Source of the DNA: BD1-7 clade bacterium
GTDB lineage: Bacteria > Pseudomonadota > Gammaproteobacteria > Pseudomonadales > DT-91
Reading direction: 5' to 3'
NCBI GenBank assembly: GCA_902705835.1
Contig: CACSIN010000001.1
Coordinates: forward strand, 165,325 to 207,475
DNA length: 42,151 nucleotides
The position numbers and the translations under genes are program-made. The notes below the pieces were generated by a model. The model was not told where the DNA came from. It worked only from the letters and a program-made list of their open reading frames with translations, and searched no databases. Within the stretch, counting starts at the first letter, position 1. Each line of letters starts with the position of its first letter. Below, piece after piece: positions 34,540 to 42,151 of this stretch.

Positions 34540-35295
34540 ATGCCCTCGGGCAACCTTCGCAAGGATCACATTGTGTATAGCGAAATAACCAAGCCGTCGC
34601 CAAACGGCGTATCGGCAACGTTAAACTCGGCAAGCCCTTCGGCTGCCAATCTATCGACTGCAAATAGTGCGCAGCCTGCGCTTATCATGCCGAATGGCAG
34701 CCTTCCCGATCGCTGGCAGTATCAATGGGTGTATCCGTACATTTGGCAGTGTTCGGCGCAGATATTGGTTCGTTGGATCCACAAAAACCTCGGTCACACA
34801 CATCTGCAAGTCGGCTGCAGCAGCAGCTGGCTGCTGGCACTCGCCACGGCCGGCAAAGCCCGCTCGATGACACTGGCAGATCCAAATTTGAATAGATTGA
34901 AAAAGTGCCAGCAACAACTGTCTCAACATCACCGTATCAGCAGCTTCCAGTATGATTTCACCGAAAAAATGGCCTTTGGTGGCCAGCAATTTTCCTCCAT
35001 CGGCATCGGTAATCTACTGAACCAACTGCCCGGCAGCCTAGATGAACGCGCTCACATTTTTGACGATTTACAACCCCACCTATCAGACGGAGGCAAAGTC
35101 GTTGGTTGGTTACTGGCTATGACGCCAAGCACACATTCGGCGATGGCCACCTTGAGCATGGCAAAATTCCGTCACCTGAATATACTTCATACAAAGGATC
35201 CGGAAACCGTTCTTCAGCAGGCATTGAACCAACGTTTCAACCGCGTTGCCGTTAAACGTATTGGTCATGTTGTGTTGTTTGCCGCCGGCTACTAA
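34540..35295 (+). CDS. Degenerate class I methyltransferase-like protein
   Basis: A 251-residue protein with no confident family name. The first 60 residues are low-complexity, rich in Ser, Ala and Asn. From about residue 85 the pattern resembles a Rossmann methyltransferase: LQVGCSSSWLLALATAGKA at the place of the SAM glycine loop, MTLADPNLNRLKKC as the acidic loop after strand 2, and SIGIGNLLNQLPGSLDERAHIFDDL where motif IV and the following helix would be. The GxGxG is not preserved, so SAM binding is doubtful. The start ATG at 34540 has AAGGA seven bases upstream; the frame extends to a TTG at 34513. It is divergent from ilvA and is followed after 28 bases by a DUF2147 gene. Confidence 0.6.
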   Translation: MPSGNLRKDHIVYSEITKPSPNGVSATLNSASPSAANLSTANSAQPALIMPNGSLPDRWQYQWVYPYIWQCSAQILVRWIHKNLGHTHLQVGCSSSWLLALATAGKARSMTLADPNLNRLKKCQQQLSQHHRISSFQYDFTEKMAFGGQQFSSIGIGNLLNQLPGSLDERAHIFDDLQPHLSDGGKVVGWLLAMTPSTHSAMATLSMAKFRHLNILHTKDPETVLQQALNQRFNRVAVKRIGHVVLFAAGY

Positions 35296-35323
35296 ACGTC
35301 AGACAACCACCACAGGACTGCTT

Positions 35324-35890
35324 ATGTCTCTCGCTCTGTTCACGTCCCTGCGCTCACTGGCCGTGTCTACCACACTGCTGCTGACCGCTGCTTTATCATC
35401 ACTGGCCAGCGCCCAGATCATCGGCTCCGATGACGGCCCGCTATCTCCAGATCTGTCGAACGGCTATTCCGGCTATTTCACCACCATCGATGACAAAACG
35501 AACAAACCCAAATCCATCCTTCGGGTAACCGTCAAAGACGACATGCTATACGCCCAAGTCGTTAAGCTGCTGACAAAACCTCAGGATTCTCTGTGTGAAA
35601 AATGCCCAGACAACCTGAAAAACAAACCCGTGCGTGGCATGTACGTGATCAATGGTTTGAAACGTGATGGCGACGAATTCAGCCGTGGTGAAATTCTGGA
35701 TCCAGAAAACGGCAAAACCTACAAAGCACGTGTATGGCCGGATGAGGGCAATCTGAAGGTACGTGGCTATTTGGGTATTTTCTATCGCACCCAAGAGTGG
35801 AAAGCGAACAAGAATTATGTGCCCGAGACACCCGTCAAAGCAGCACCTGGACCGGATAACAGCGAGCCGGCTAACGCGGCCGACACTTAA
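35324..35890 (+). CDS. Secreted DUF2147 domain protein
   Basis: A 188-residue protein with a cleavable signal peptide (TLLLTAALSSLASA with cleavage before QIIGSD). The mature part fits DUF2147 (PF09917): GYFTTIDDKTNKPKSILRVTV, a CEKC cysteine pair, GMYVINGLKRDGDEFSRGEILDPENGKTYKARVW and LKVRGYLGIFYRTQEW, the last being the typical end of the domain. The C-terminal tail is low-complexity. The ATG at 35324 has CAGGA six bases upstream; the longer frame begins inside the previous gene. The domain's function is not known. It probably forms an operon with the preceding gene. Confidence 0.85.
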   Translation: MSLALFTSLRSLAVSTTLLLTAALSSLASAQIIGSDDGPLSPDLSNGYSGYFTTIDDKTNKPKSILRVTVKDDMLYAQVVKLLTKPQDSLCEKCPDNLKNKPVRGMYVINGLKRDGDEFSRGEILDPENGKTYKARVWPDEGNLKVRGYLGIFYRTQEWKANKNYVPETPVKAAPGPDNSEPANAADT

Positions 35891-35972
35891 ACAACAGTAA
35901 TTTCTGAATCACTTTCGCGGTCAGGGTCTAAATCATCCCCTGATCATTTGATCGTGGTTCAACGCATACAAA

Positions 35973-35999
35973 CGGCATCGGGCTATTACGCCGATGCCG
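35973..35999 (+). terminator. Hairpin between the convergent DUF2147 and HAD genes
   Basis: CGGCATCGG (35973-35981) pairs with CCGATGCCG (35991-35999) around nine bases. There is no long T run on either side, but the position between two convergent genes fits a bidirectional terminator. Confidence 0.55.
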
Positions 36000-36094
36000 C
36001 ATTTCCACACCTTTCAAGACTCCCTCAAGGTGTTGTTTGTTAACCCCCTTACGCGAACTAGGTCACAAACTCGTAAGCCTTGAACTCGCCAGCT

Positions 36095-36754
36095 TTATGC
36101 GTCGCGCAAAGAAATAATCGGCCAGCCTTCAGCTTCTGCGTGTTCTTTCAGTGTGTCATCTGCATCGACGGCGTAGGGGAAGTCGACCATTTCCAGTAAC
36201 GGTAAATCGTTGTGAGAATCGCTGTAAAAATAGCTGCCTTCCAACGAGTGCCCAGTCTCCGTTAACCAGGCCAACAGACGTTCGACTTTGCCATACTGGA
36301 AACACGGAAAGCCGACATAGCGGCCAGTATACTGCCCAGCAACAATTTCAGGATCGGTAGCCAGAATCGCATCGACACCCAACGCTCGACCGATCGGATG
36401 TGTCACAAACGCATTGGTGGCCGTGATAATCAGTAGAAAGTCGCCGGCATCGCGGTGTTTTTGCAACAATTGATGCGCCTGCTCAAGAAACATTGGCTCA
36501 ATCACTGTGCGCATAAATTCCTGATGCAGCTCTGCGAGTTCAGGCATGCTAAAACGCGTCAACGGTTCGAGGGCAAACTGCAAATATTCGTCGATATCGA
36601 GGCCACCACTCTGGTACTGCTGATAAAAGTGATCATTCGCGGCTTTGTAGACGTCGTCATCAACAACGCCTTTGGTTACAAGAAATTCGCCCCATGCATG
36701 ATCGCTATCGCCATTCAGAAGGGTGTTGTCCAAGTCAAATATCGCAAGCGCCAT
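36095..36754 (-). CDS. HAD-IB family phosphatase (possible histidinol-phosphatase)
   Basis: A 219-residue HAD superfamily hydrolase of subfamily IB. Motif I is AIFDLDNTLL with nucleophile Asp7 and acid Asp9; motif II is LLIITATNAFV; motif III/IV is YFYSDSHNDLPLLEMVDFPYAVDAD. The frame is open upstream to 37024 across rppH, but the ATG at 36754 begins the conserved domain and no upstream part looks real. In P. aeruginosa the homologous gene beside rppH (PA0335) has been reported as a histidinol-phosphate phosphatase; that activity is possible but unproven here. It is divergent from rppH. Confidence 0.85.
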   Translation of the reverse strand: MALAIFDLDNTLLNGDSDHAWGEFLVTKGVVDDDVYKAANDHFYQQYQSGGLDIDEYLQFALEPLTRFSMPELAELHQEFMRTVIEPMFLEQAHQLLQKHRDAGDFLLIITATNAFVTHPIGRALGVDAILATDPEIVAGQYTGRYVGFPCFQYGKVERLLAWLTETGHSLEGSYFYSDSHNDLPLLEMVDFPYAVDADDTLKEHAEAEGWPIISLRDA

Positions 36755-36880
36755 AAAAACAACCGGTAAATGTCCACGAAAATGGCTATAATCGCTAGGA
36801 TTTAGCGCCAAAAAACGCGCATAATTGACGAATAACGGCGGTTTGTCAAACCGCTGGTCAGCAACAACCCGGGGATCAAC

Positions 36881-37375
36881 GTGATAGACGAAAATGGCTA
36901 CCGTGCCAACGTCGGCATCATCCTTGCCGATGGTACGGGCAGAGTGTTCTGGGCTCGCCGTGTAGGACAAGACGCATGGCAGTTTCCACAAGGTGGTATT
37001 CGTGAAAACGAAACACCGGAACAAGCCATGTACCGTGAACTAGAAGAAGAAATTGGCCTCAACGCTGATGACGTCAAACTTGTCGCCTGCAGCCGTCAAT
37101 GGTTGCGGTATCGCATCCCCAAACGCATGATTCGTTATGGCTCCGAACCTTTGTGCATCGGCCAGAAACAAAAATGGTTTTTGCTGCAATATCTCAAAGA
37201 AGACAGCTTCATCCGTCTCGATCTGCATCCAAAACCCGAATTTGATCACTGGGAATGGGTGTCGTATTGGTACCCGATGAACGAGGTCGTGTCATTTAAA
37301 CGCGATGTGTATCGCCGAGCCCTCAAGGAACTGGCGTTTAAACACAGTCGCCTAGTGGAAGGCTTGACGTGTTAG
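36881..37375 (+). CDS. rppH: RNA pyrophosphohydrolase RppH
   Basis: Removes pyrophosphate from the 5' end of mRNAs and thereby starts RNase E-dependent decay. The 164 residues are the usual RppH length. The Nudix box runs from Gly38 to Leu60 with the full GX5EX7REUXEEXGU pattern (RELEEEIGL). [21 protein letters not shown] is the typical N-terminal strand pair. The start codon is GTG, preceded by GGGGAT. Its 3' end overlaps the start of ptsP by seven bases, the usual rppH-ptsP pair. Confidence 0.96.
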   Translation: MIDENGYRANVGIILADGTGRVFWARRVGQDAWQFPQGGIRENETPEQAMYRELEEEIGLNADDVKLVACSRQWLRYRIPKRMIRYGSEPLCIGQKQKWFLLQYLKEDSFIRLDLHPKPEFDHWEWVSYWYPMNEVVSFKRDVYRRALKELAFKHSRLVEGLTC

Positions 37376-39651
37376 ACCACCTACGCCAAATCGTACAGGA
37401 TGTGAGTGCTGCTAAGGATATCCAGAGCACACTGGATATTATTGTTGCGCGCGTCAAAGACGCGATGCAAACGGAAGTATGCACGGTTTACCTTTACGAT
37501 AAAAACACGGATCGCTACGTGTTTATGGCCACCGAGGGTCTCAACAAGCAAGCACAGGGCCGTTTGAGCCTGACTCGAGACCAAGGCCTCGTCGGCTTAG
37601 TCGCTCGCCGCGAAGAACCCATCAACCTCGATGATGCTGCATCCCACCGCTCATACAAGTTACTGCCAGACATCGGCGAGGAAGAATTCAATGCCTTCCT
37701 TGGTACACCGATCATTCATCACCGAGAAGTACTCGGCGTTTTAGTGGTTCAGCAGCGCCAACGACGCAAGTTTGATGAATCCGAAGAAGCCTTTTTGATC
37801 ACAGTTGCAGCTCAGCTCGCCGGCGTCATCGCGCATGCCAAAGTTGTTGGTGCTATCACACCGTTTGAACGCACCGGTAATCAACAAAACAGTGACGTCC
37901 GATTTCGAGGTATCGCTTGTGCCAACGGTATTGGCATGGCTGAAGCGGTTATCATCAACCCCAGTGCCGACCTTACTGCAATCCCCGAGCGCCGGTGTGA
38001 AAATCCGGAACAGGAAATCGCCTTCTTTCATAAATCTTTGGCGACTGTAAAAACAGACATGCAAAGTTTGCGTGACCGCTTTGCAGAGCGCCTGGCCAAG
38101 CAAGAGACGGCGCTATTTGATGTGTATTTGCAAATGCTCGATGACAATGCACTCGGTGGTGAAATCGAAGTACGTATCGAGCAAGGGTTATCCGCCGCAT
38201 CGGCTGTCAGTGAAGTGGTACTTGCTCATATTGCGACGTTTGAAGGCATGGATGACCCTTACCTTCGTGAACGCGCAATCGATATCAAGGATCTCGGCCA
38301 ACGCTTGATGGCCTATTTACAGCGTGTTGAACACCAGCACTACGACTTTGAAAGCCCCCGCATTCTGATCGCTGAAGAACTCACAGCATCCATTCTGGCT
38401 GAAGTCCCAAAAGGTATGCTCGCGGGTATTGCAACCGTGCGCGGCACCAGCAACTCCCACGTCGCCATCCTTGCACGTTCGATGGGCATCCCGACCGTGA
38501 TGGGCCTGAAGAGCTTGCCCCTGAAAAATTTGCATGAAAAGGTTCTGATCATCGATGGCTACAACGGCGAATTGATCGCCAATGCCAGTGATGCGACTTG
38601 CCAACGGTATGAGAACTTCCAGCAAGAAGAACGTCTCGTTGATCGCGGGCTGGAACAATACAAAGATCTGCCCTGCAAAACCACCGACGGCCACGAAATC
38701 TCTTTACAGGTTAACGCGGGAATTATATCGGATGCCGAGCGCGCTCTAAGTCTAGGTGCCGAGGGCGTCGGTCTTTACCGCACCGAAATTCAATTTTTGA
38801 TCAGCGAACGCTTTCCGTCAGAAGAAGAACAACGTGTCGCGTATCGACGTCAACTGGAGGCATTTCACCCACGCCCGGTGACGATGCGCTGCCTGGATAT
38901 TGGCGGCGACAAGGCCTTGCCGTATTTCCCCATCGAGGAATCTAACCCATTTCTTGGCTGGCGCGGCATGCGAGTAACACTGGATCACCCAGAAATCTTT
39001 ATCGTGCAAATCCGTGCCATGCTGAAGGCCAATGCCAATCTCGGCAACTTGCAAATTTTACTGCCGATGGTGACGCAATTATCCGAGCTCGGCGATGCAC
39101 GCAATCTAATCATGCGCGCTCACAGCGAGTTAGTGCAGGAAATCCCCAATTTACCGTTACCCAAAATCGGCGTTATGGTCGAAGTACCTTCAGCGGTTTA
39201 CCAGATTGACACCTTTGCCCGCTGCTGCGATTTTATTTCCGTCGGCAGTAATGACCTGACCCAATACCTACTTGCCGTCGATCGAAACAACCCTCGGGTG
39301 TCGACGCTCTACAACCATTATCATCCGGCTGTTCTACAAGCCTGCTATCAAGTTGCCCAAGCCTGCAATCGCGCCGAAATACCTTCGTCTATTTGTGGCG
39401 AGCTCGCCGCTGATCCAGCAGCCGCGGTGTTATTGATGGCGATGGGGTTCAACAGTTTATCGATGAGCAGCAGCAACTTGCTAAGGGTCAAATCCTTACT
39501 GCGCTTTATTACCATGGATGATGCCAAACGACTATTACGCGGTGTTTTGAAACTGGATAACGCCCAAGATATTCAGGACTATTTACAACGTAATCTCGAA
39601 GACATCGCGATTACACCGTTGTTTCAAGGGGTTCGCGAACAATCCAAGTGA
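37369..39651 (+). CDS. ptsP: Phosphoenolpyruvate-protein phosphotransferase PtsP (EI-Ntr)
   Basis: The first enzyme of the nitrogen PTS, passing phosphate from PEP to NPr. Of 760 residues, about 1-165 form a GAF domain ([24 protein letters not shown]); then come the PEP-utiliser N-domain, the phosphohistidine domain with His364 in [17 protein letters not shown] and the C-terminal TIM barrel with [13 protein letters not shown] and the CGELAADP motif. The start is GTG, overlapping rppH by seven bases. The GAF domain senses glutamine in some relatives; this is not visible from sequence. Confidence 0.96.
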   Translation: MLDHLRQIVQDVSAAKDIQSTLDIIVARVKDAMQTEVCTVYLYDKNTDRYVFMATEGLNKQAQGRLSLTRDQGLVGLVARREEPINLDDAASHRSYKLLPDIGEEEFNAFLGTPIIHHREVLGVLVVQQRQRRKFDESEEAFLITVAAQLAGVIAHAKVVGAITPFERTGNQQNSDVRFRGIACANGIGMAEAVIINPSADLTAIPERRCENPEQEIAFFHKSLATVKTDMQSLRDRFAERLAKQETALFDVYLQMLDDNALGGEIEVRIEQGLSAASAVSEVVLAHIATFEGMDDPYLRERAIDIKDLGQRLMAYLQRVEHQHYDFESPRILIAEELTASILAEVPKGMLAGIATVRGTSNSHVAILARSMGIPTVMGLKSLPLKNLHEKVLIIDGYNGELIANASDATCQRYENFQQEERLVDRGLEQYKDLPCKTTDGHEISLQVNAGIISDAERALSLGAEGVGLYRTEIQFLISERFPSEEEQRVAYRRQLEAFHPRPVTMRCLDIGGDKALPYFPIEESNPFLGWRGMRVTLDHPEIFIVQIRAMLKANANLGNLQILLPMVTQLSELGDARNLIMRAHSELVQEIPNLPLPKIGVMVEVPSAVYQIDTFARCCDFISVGSNDLTQYLLAVDRNNPRVSTLYNHYHPAVLQACYQVAQACNRAEIPSSICGELAADPAAAVLLMAMGFNSLSMSSSNLLRVKSLLRFITMDDAKRLLRGVLKLDNAQDIQDYLQRNLEDIAITPLFQGVREQSK

Positions 39652-39686
39652 GTGGAGAGATGTCACCGAGAACCGGCGATATCCGT

Positions 39687-39726
39687 AATCCATCATGCGT
39701 GCAAGCGAATACCCGCACGATGGATT
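39687..39726. terminator. Bidirectional terminator-like hairpin between ptsP and cnoX
   Basis: AATCCATC (39687-39694) and GATGGATT (39719-39726) form the base of a stem extended by GTGC/GCAC after a 4-base bulge. It lies between the convergent ends of ptsP and cnoX. No long T run accompanies it. Confidence 0.5.
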
Positions 39727-39751
39727 TGGCTAACGGCTAGTAACATCGTCG

Positions 39752-40654
39752 TTAGTAGAGCAGCGAAAACATCTGCCGTTGAAACTCAATAACCAGCGGA
39801 TCCTTGTTACCTAAGCTTTTGAATATATCCAACAAGATTCGCTTGGCACCGCCATCATCAAAACCACGATCTTTGCGCAAAATACCGATCAATAACTCGC
39901 AGGCTTTGCGGTTTTCAAAAACCTCATGATACTGAACAGCCAGCTGCAATTGCAGCGCCATATCATCCGGCGAACTTTGAAGTTTTTCCTGCAGGGCGGT
40001 TAGCTCTGGTGATTGTGCGGCCGAACGTTTCAATTCAATCTGTGAAACTACCTGCTCGTACAAGCCATCTTGCTCAGCCATCGGAATCGTCTGAATGATC
40101 ACATCAGCATCGTCGACTCGATGTTGATGAACCAGACAAAACGCTAACATCTTGCCAATATCTGGCCGCTGACTGGAATCAGCATACGCTGGCTGTAGTT
40201 CAGCAATCGCACCAGCATAATCCTCAGCGGCAACAAGCCCCTGCGCGGCAGCAAGCTGGCGATCCCATGGCTTCGGCAAATACGGATCCAGCATTGCACG
40301 AATACCTGCATCGTCCTGAGCGCCCGCAAAGCCGTCTACCGGCTGACCGTCTTTCAATAACATCACGGTCGGCAAGCCACGAACACCCAACTGCTGCGCA
40401 ATCATGCTCAGCTCATCGGCGTTCACCCGTGCGAGCAGGAAGTCTCCCTGATATTCGGTTGCCACCTGCTCGAGCGCTTGCACAACTTGCAAACTTTCAG
40501 GCGCACGTGGAGACCAAAAGACGGCGACAACAGGGCGCTGCTGGGATTCTTCGATCAGCACTGCCTGAGCGTTATTCTGATCGATATCGACGACAACATC
40601 TGCCGCTGGCGCGGCGTTTAGCGCAGGATCAAGCGGATTCATCAAGGTTACCAT
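39752..40654 (-). CDS. cnoX: CnoX/YbbN-like thioredoxin-fold co-chaperone
   Basis: A chaperedoxin: an N-terminal thioredoxin-like domain (about residues 20-130) and C-terminal TPR-like helices (about 135-300), the YbbN/CnoX architecture, 300 residues. In the redox position VFWSPRAPESLQVVQALEQ there is no cysteine at all, so disulfide chemistry is unlikely and a holdase or client-transfer role with GroEL or DnaK is expected. RGLPTVMLLKDGQPVDGFAG is the cis-Pro region. The start could be the ATG at 40654 or that at 40642; both lie inside the 3' end of the LysR gene, so translation is probably coupled. Confidence 0.9.
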   Translation of the reverse strand: MVTLMNPLDPALNAAPAADVVVDIDQNNAQAVLIEESQQRPVVAVFWSPRAPESLQVVQALEQVATEYQGDFLLARVNADELSMIAQQLGVRGLPTVMLLKDGQPVDGFAGAQDDAGIRAMLDPYLPKPWDRQLAAAQGLVAAEDYAGAIAELQPAYADSSQRPDIGKMLAFCLVHQHRVDDADVIIQTIPMAEQDGLYEQVVSQIELKRSAAQSPELTALQEKLQSSPDDMALQLQLAVQYHEVFENRKACELLIGILRKDRGFDDGGAKRILLDIFKSLGNKDPLVIEFQRQMFSLLY

Positions 40655-41549
40655 GCTCCAATAATTTGTGTTCGAAGGTCTGTTCCAGGCGACTCATCAC
40701 CTGGGATCTATTTTTAATGATAAATAACTGCCGATGTAAATCGAGGTCTTTCAGGCCCGATACATCCAGCGCAACTAATTCACCATGGCGCAACTCGCTG
40801 GCGATAGCCAGTTCTGATAAGCAGCTAATACCAAAGCCAGTTTTAACCGCTTGTTTGATCGCCTCACTGTTACCCAATTCCAGCAATCTTTCGCTCGTAT
40901 TGAGGTATCGGTGGGTCGCGTTGGTGAAAATTTCACGGGTTCCTGAGCCGGTTTCCCGCAATATCCAGCGACACGCAGCCAGATCCGCAGCTGTGATTTC
41001 GTCGTTATTTGCCTGCTTCTGCGCCAATGGGTGATTGGCCGCAGCAAAGATTCGTAATTCATCATGGCGCCAGACGGTGCGCTCAATTTGGGGTATGTCA
41101 CACAGCCCTTCAATCAACCCCATGTCCAGCCGCAGGTGAGATACATCGGCAATGATTTGCTGCGTATTACCCACCTTGAGATCAATATCGATATCCGGAT
41201 AATCCAACAAAAATTGCGCAATAATTGATGGCGCAAGATAATTACCAATTGTGCTGGAGGCACCAATACGCAGTTGTCCGGCTAATGCATCCGACGTTGC
41301 CATGCGCTCGATTTCCTCGGCCAGCTGCAACAATTGCAGCACTTTGGGCAATAAATTATGACCCACCGGGTTTAACTTAATTCGTTTACCATGACGGTGA
41401 AACAGCGGTGTATTTAACTGTGATTCAAACTCTTTCAACGCCATGCTCATGGCGGATTGGGTCAGCGCAATGCTGTCGGCAGCCTGCGTCATATTTTCAG
41501 ACTGAGCAACAGCGGCAAAGACCCGGAGTTGTTTTAAGGTTATTCGCAT
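40629..41549 (-). CDS. LysR family transcriptional regulator (YeiE-like)
   Basis: A 306-residue LysR-type regulator. The N-terminal helix-turn-helix is at about 1-60 (LKQLRVFAAVAQSENMTQAADSIALTQSAMSMALKEFE), followed by a type 2 periplasmic-binding-like effector domain (about 88-295; GQLRIGASSTIGNYLAPSIIAQFL). The segment ETGSGTREIF resembles the YeiE/CysB-like branch that binds small inorganic or sulfur-containing ligands. It lies 12 bases after the K+ channel gene and overlaps cnoX by 14 or 26 bases, so these three genes probably form one operon. No divergent target gene is visible. Confidence 0.88.
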   Translation of the reverse strand: MRITLKQLRVFAAVAQSENMTQAADSIALTQSAMSMALKEFESQLNTPLFHRHGKRIKLNPVGHNLLPKVLQLLQLAEEIERMATSDALAGQLRIGASSTIGNYLAPSIIAQFLLDYPDIDIDLKVGNTQQIIADVSHLRLDMGLIEGLCDIPQIERTVWRHDELRIFAAANHPLAQKQANNDEITAADLAACRWILRETGSGTREIFTNATHRYLNTSERLLELGNSEAIKQAVKTGFGISCLSELAIASELRHGELVALDVSGLKDLDLHRQLFIIKNRSQVMSRLEQTFEHKLLEHGNLDESA

Positions 41550-41561
41550 AGCGAGTTCCGA

Positions 41562-42071
41562 TTATTTATGACCTCTAGCATCATTTCTTCCAATTACACG
41601 GTGGGCACGCCGATCATTTTGCTTCCAAGTACGTTCCATCGAGAGATACAACAACGAGGCTGTCCAGGTGATCATCATCAAACCCACTAAGGTTTCGATA
41701 CCGGCAGTAAAGCGAATCCAGCCCTCGGGCTCAATATCCCCATACCCCAGCGAGGAATAGGTCGTCATGGAGAAGTATACCGCATCGGAAAAACTACCGT
41801 CATAGTCACCGGCCAGTGTTCCGAGCTCAGGGTTGTCGATCATGAAATAGATGCCTGCAGCAAACAAGAAAATCTGCATCAAGTGCGCCGATAGCCCAGA
41901 AAACACGTGCAATAACAAATGCAATTCCCGCATAACCCCCATGCGTTCAATACGACTGGCCACCAGCGACATAAACGTAAAGTGAATCAAGATACAGGCA
42001 ATGACCAGAACAATATTAATGCCTAGTGTCATTAACATGGCGGAAAAATCCTCTGAGTAATGTGATGTCAT
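41562..42071 (-). CDS. Small potassium channel protein (ion channel 2 family)
   Basis: A 169-residue inner-membrane protein with three predicted membrane segments (about 12-37, 55-78 and 122-146) and a pore loop before the last. The selectivity filter is SSLGYGD with Gly109-Tyr110-Gly111-Asp112, near-canonical for K+ channels (TVGYGD). It lacks a cytoplasmic RCK/TrkA-N domain, so any gating is by another means. It is the first gene of the channel-LysR-cnoX group. Its promoter should lie within the last 80 bases of the window, where I see no convincing -35/-10 pair. Confidence 0.88.
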   Translation of the reverse strand: MTSHYSEDFSAMLMTLGINIVLVIACILIHFTFMSLVASRIERMGVMRELHLLLHVFSGLSAHLMQIFLFAAGIYFMIDNPELGTLAGDYDGSFSDAVYFSMTTYSSLGYGDIEPEGWIRFTAGIETLVGLMMITWTASLLYLSMERTWKQNDRRAHRVIGRNDARGHK

Positions 42072-42151
42072 TGATCAATGTTCTTCTTATCTTCACGACG
42101 GGACAGACGCCGCTATCTTTTGCAGTTATGACCCAACTGTAAAGCACTATG

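Noticed and set aside
34427-34663. Small minus-strand frame of 78 codons between ilvA and the methyltransferase-like gene
   Set aside because: Partly overlaps the plus-strand gene, cysteine-rich without motif, no ribosome-binding site.
36755-37024. N-terminal extension of the HAD phosphatase by 90 codons
   Set aside because: It would run antisense through the start of rppH and has no domain features; the conserved HAD motif begins right after the ATG at 36754.

Overview
The window reads as a block of conserved chromosome from a gammaproteobacterium, most like the Oceanospirillales/Pseudomonadales (marine, moderate GC). The evidence is gene order: radC/coaBC/algC/argB/slmA as in pseudomonads, ubiE-ubiJ-ubiB, hslVU, ygfB-pepP-ubiH-ubiI opposite a zapB-like gene-zapA-6S RNA-fthC group, and rppH-ptsP. 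I see no integrase, transposase, prophage, CRISPR array, tRNA or rRNA gene. Coding density is high and no gene-free stretch exceeds about 300 bases, apart from the zapA-fthC gap, which holds 6S RNA.

Layout: 1-850 has radC (minus) and a promoter leading off the left edge, probably to rpmB. 1048-6593 has coaBC, a membrane-anchored AlgC, argB and slmA (plus), closed by a 31-bp tandem repeat and a palindromic terminator. 6835-7230 has a YciA-type thioesterase. 7349-10702 has uvrD and a tightly coupled orphan TRAP-type binding protein (minus), divergent from a HexR/RpiR-type regulator. 11719-14705 has ubiE-ubiJ-ubiB (minus). 14855-19189 has a two-gene RND efflux unit. 19338-21229 has hslV-hslU behind a very good sigma-32 promoter. 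21327-23017 has rlmI and gcvH. 23268-25962 has a ferric-iron binding lipoprotein and permease with a Fur box on the promoter. 26189-30999 has ygfB, pepP, ubiH and ubiI (minus). 31192-32806 has a ZapB-like gene, zapA, 6S RNA and fthC (plus). 32785-34299 has ilvA, whose 3' end overlaps fthC and whose start codon lies in a tandem duplication. 34540-35890 has a degenerate methyltransferase-like gene and a secreted DUF2147 protein. 36095-39651 has a HAD phosphatase divergent from rppH-ptsP. 39752-42071 has a K+ channel, a LysR regulator and CnoX (minus).

Functional themes: two ubiquinone-synthesis clusters (ubiEJB and ubiHI) supply the respiratory chain; hslVU, cnoX and uvrD cover protein and DNA quality control; slmA, zapA and the zapB-like gene act in division; 6S RNA, rppH and ptsP are global regulators; one iron uptake unit is Fur-controlled. 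Most of this is housekeeping, and I do not see a clear new multi-gene system. The most interesting points are the sensor-like N-terminal half of AlgC, the duplicated ilvA start region, the degenerate methyltransferase/DUF2147 pair, the channel-LysR-CnoX operon and the long leader of the iron transporter. Several start codons were moved from the longest open frame to a better-supported position; these are noted per gene.
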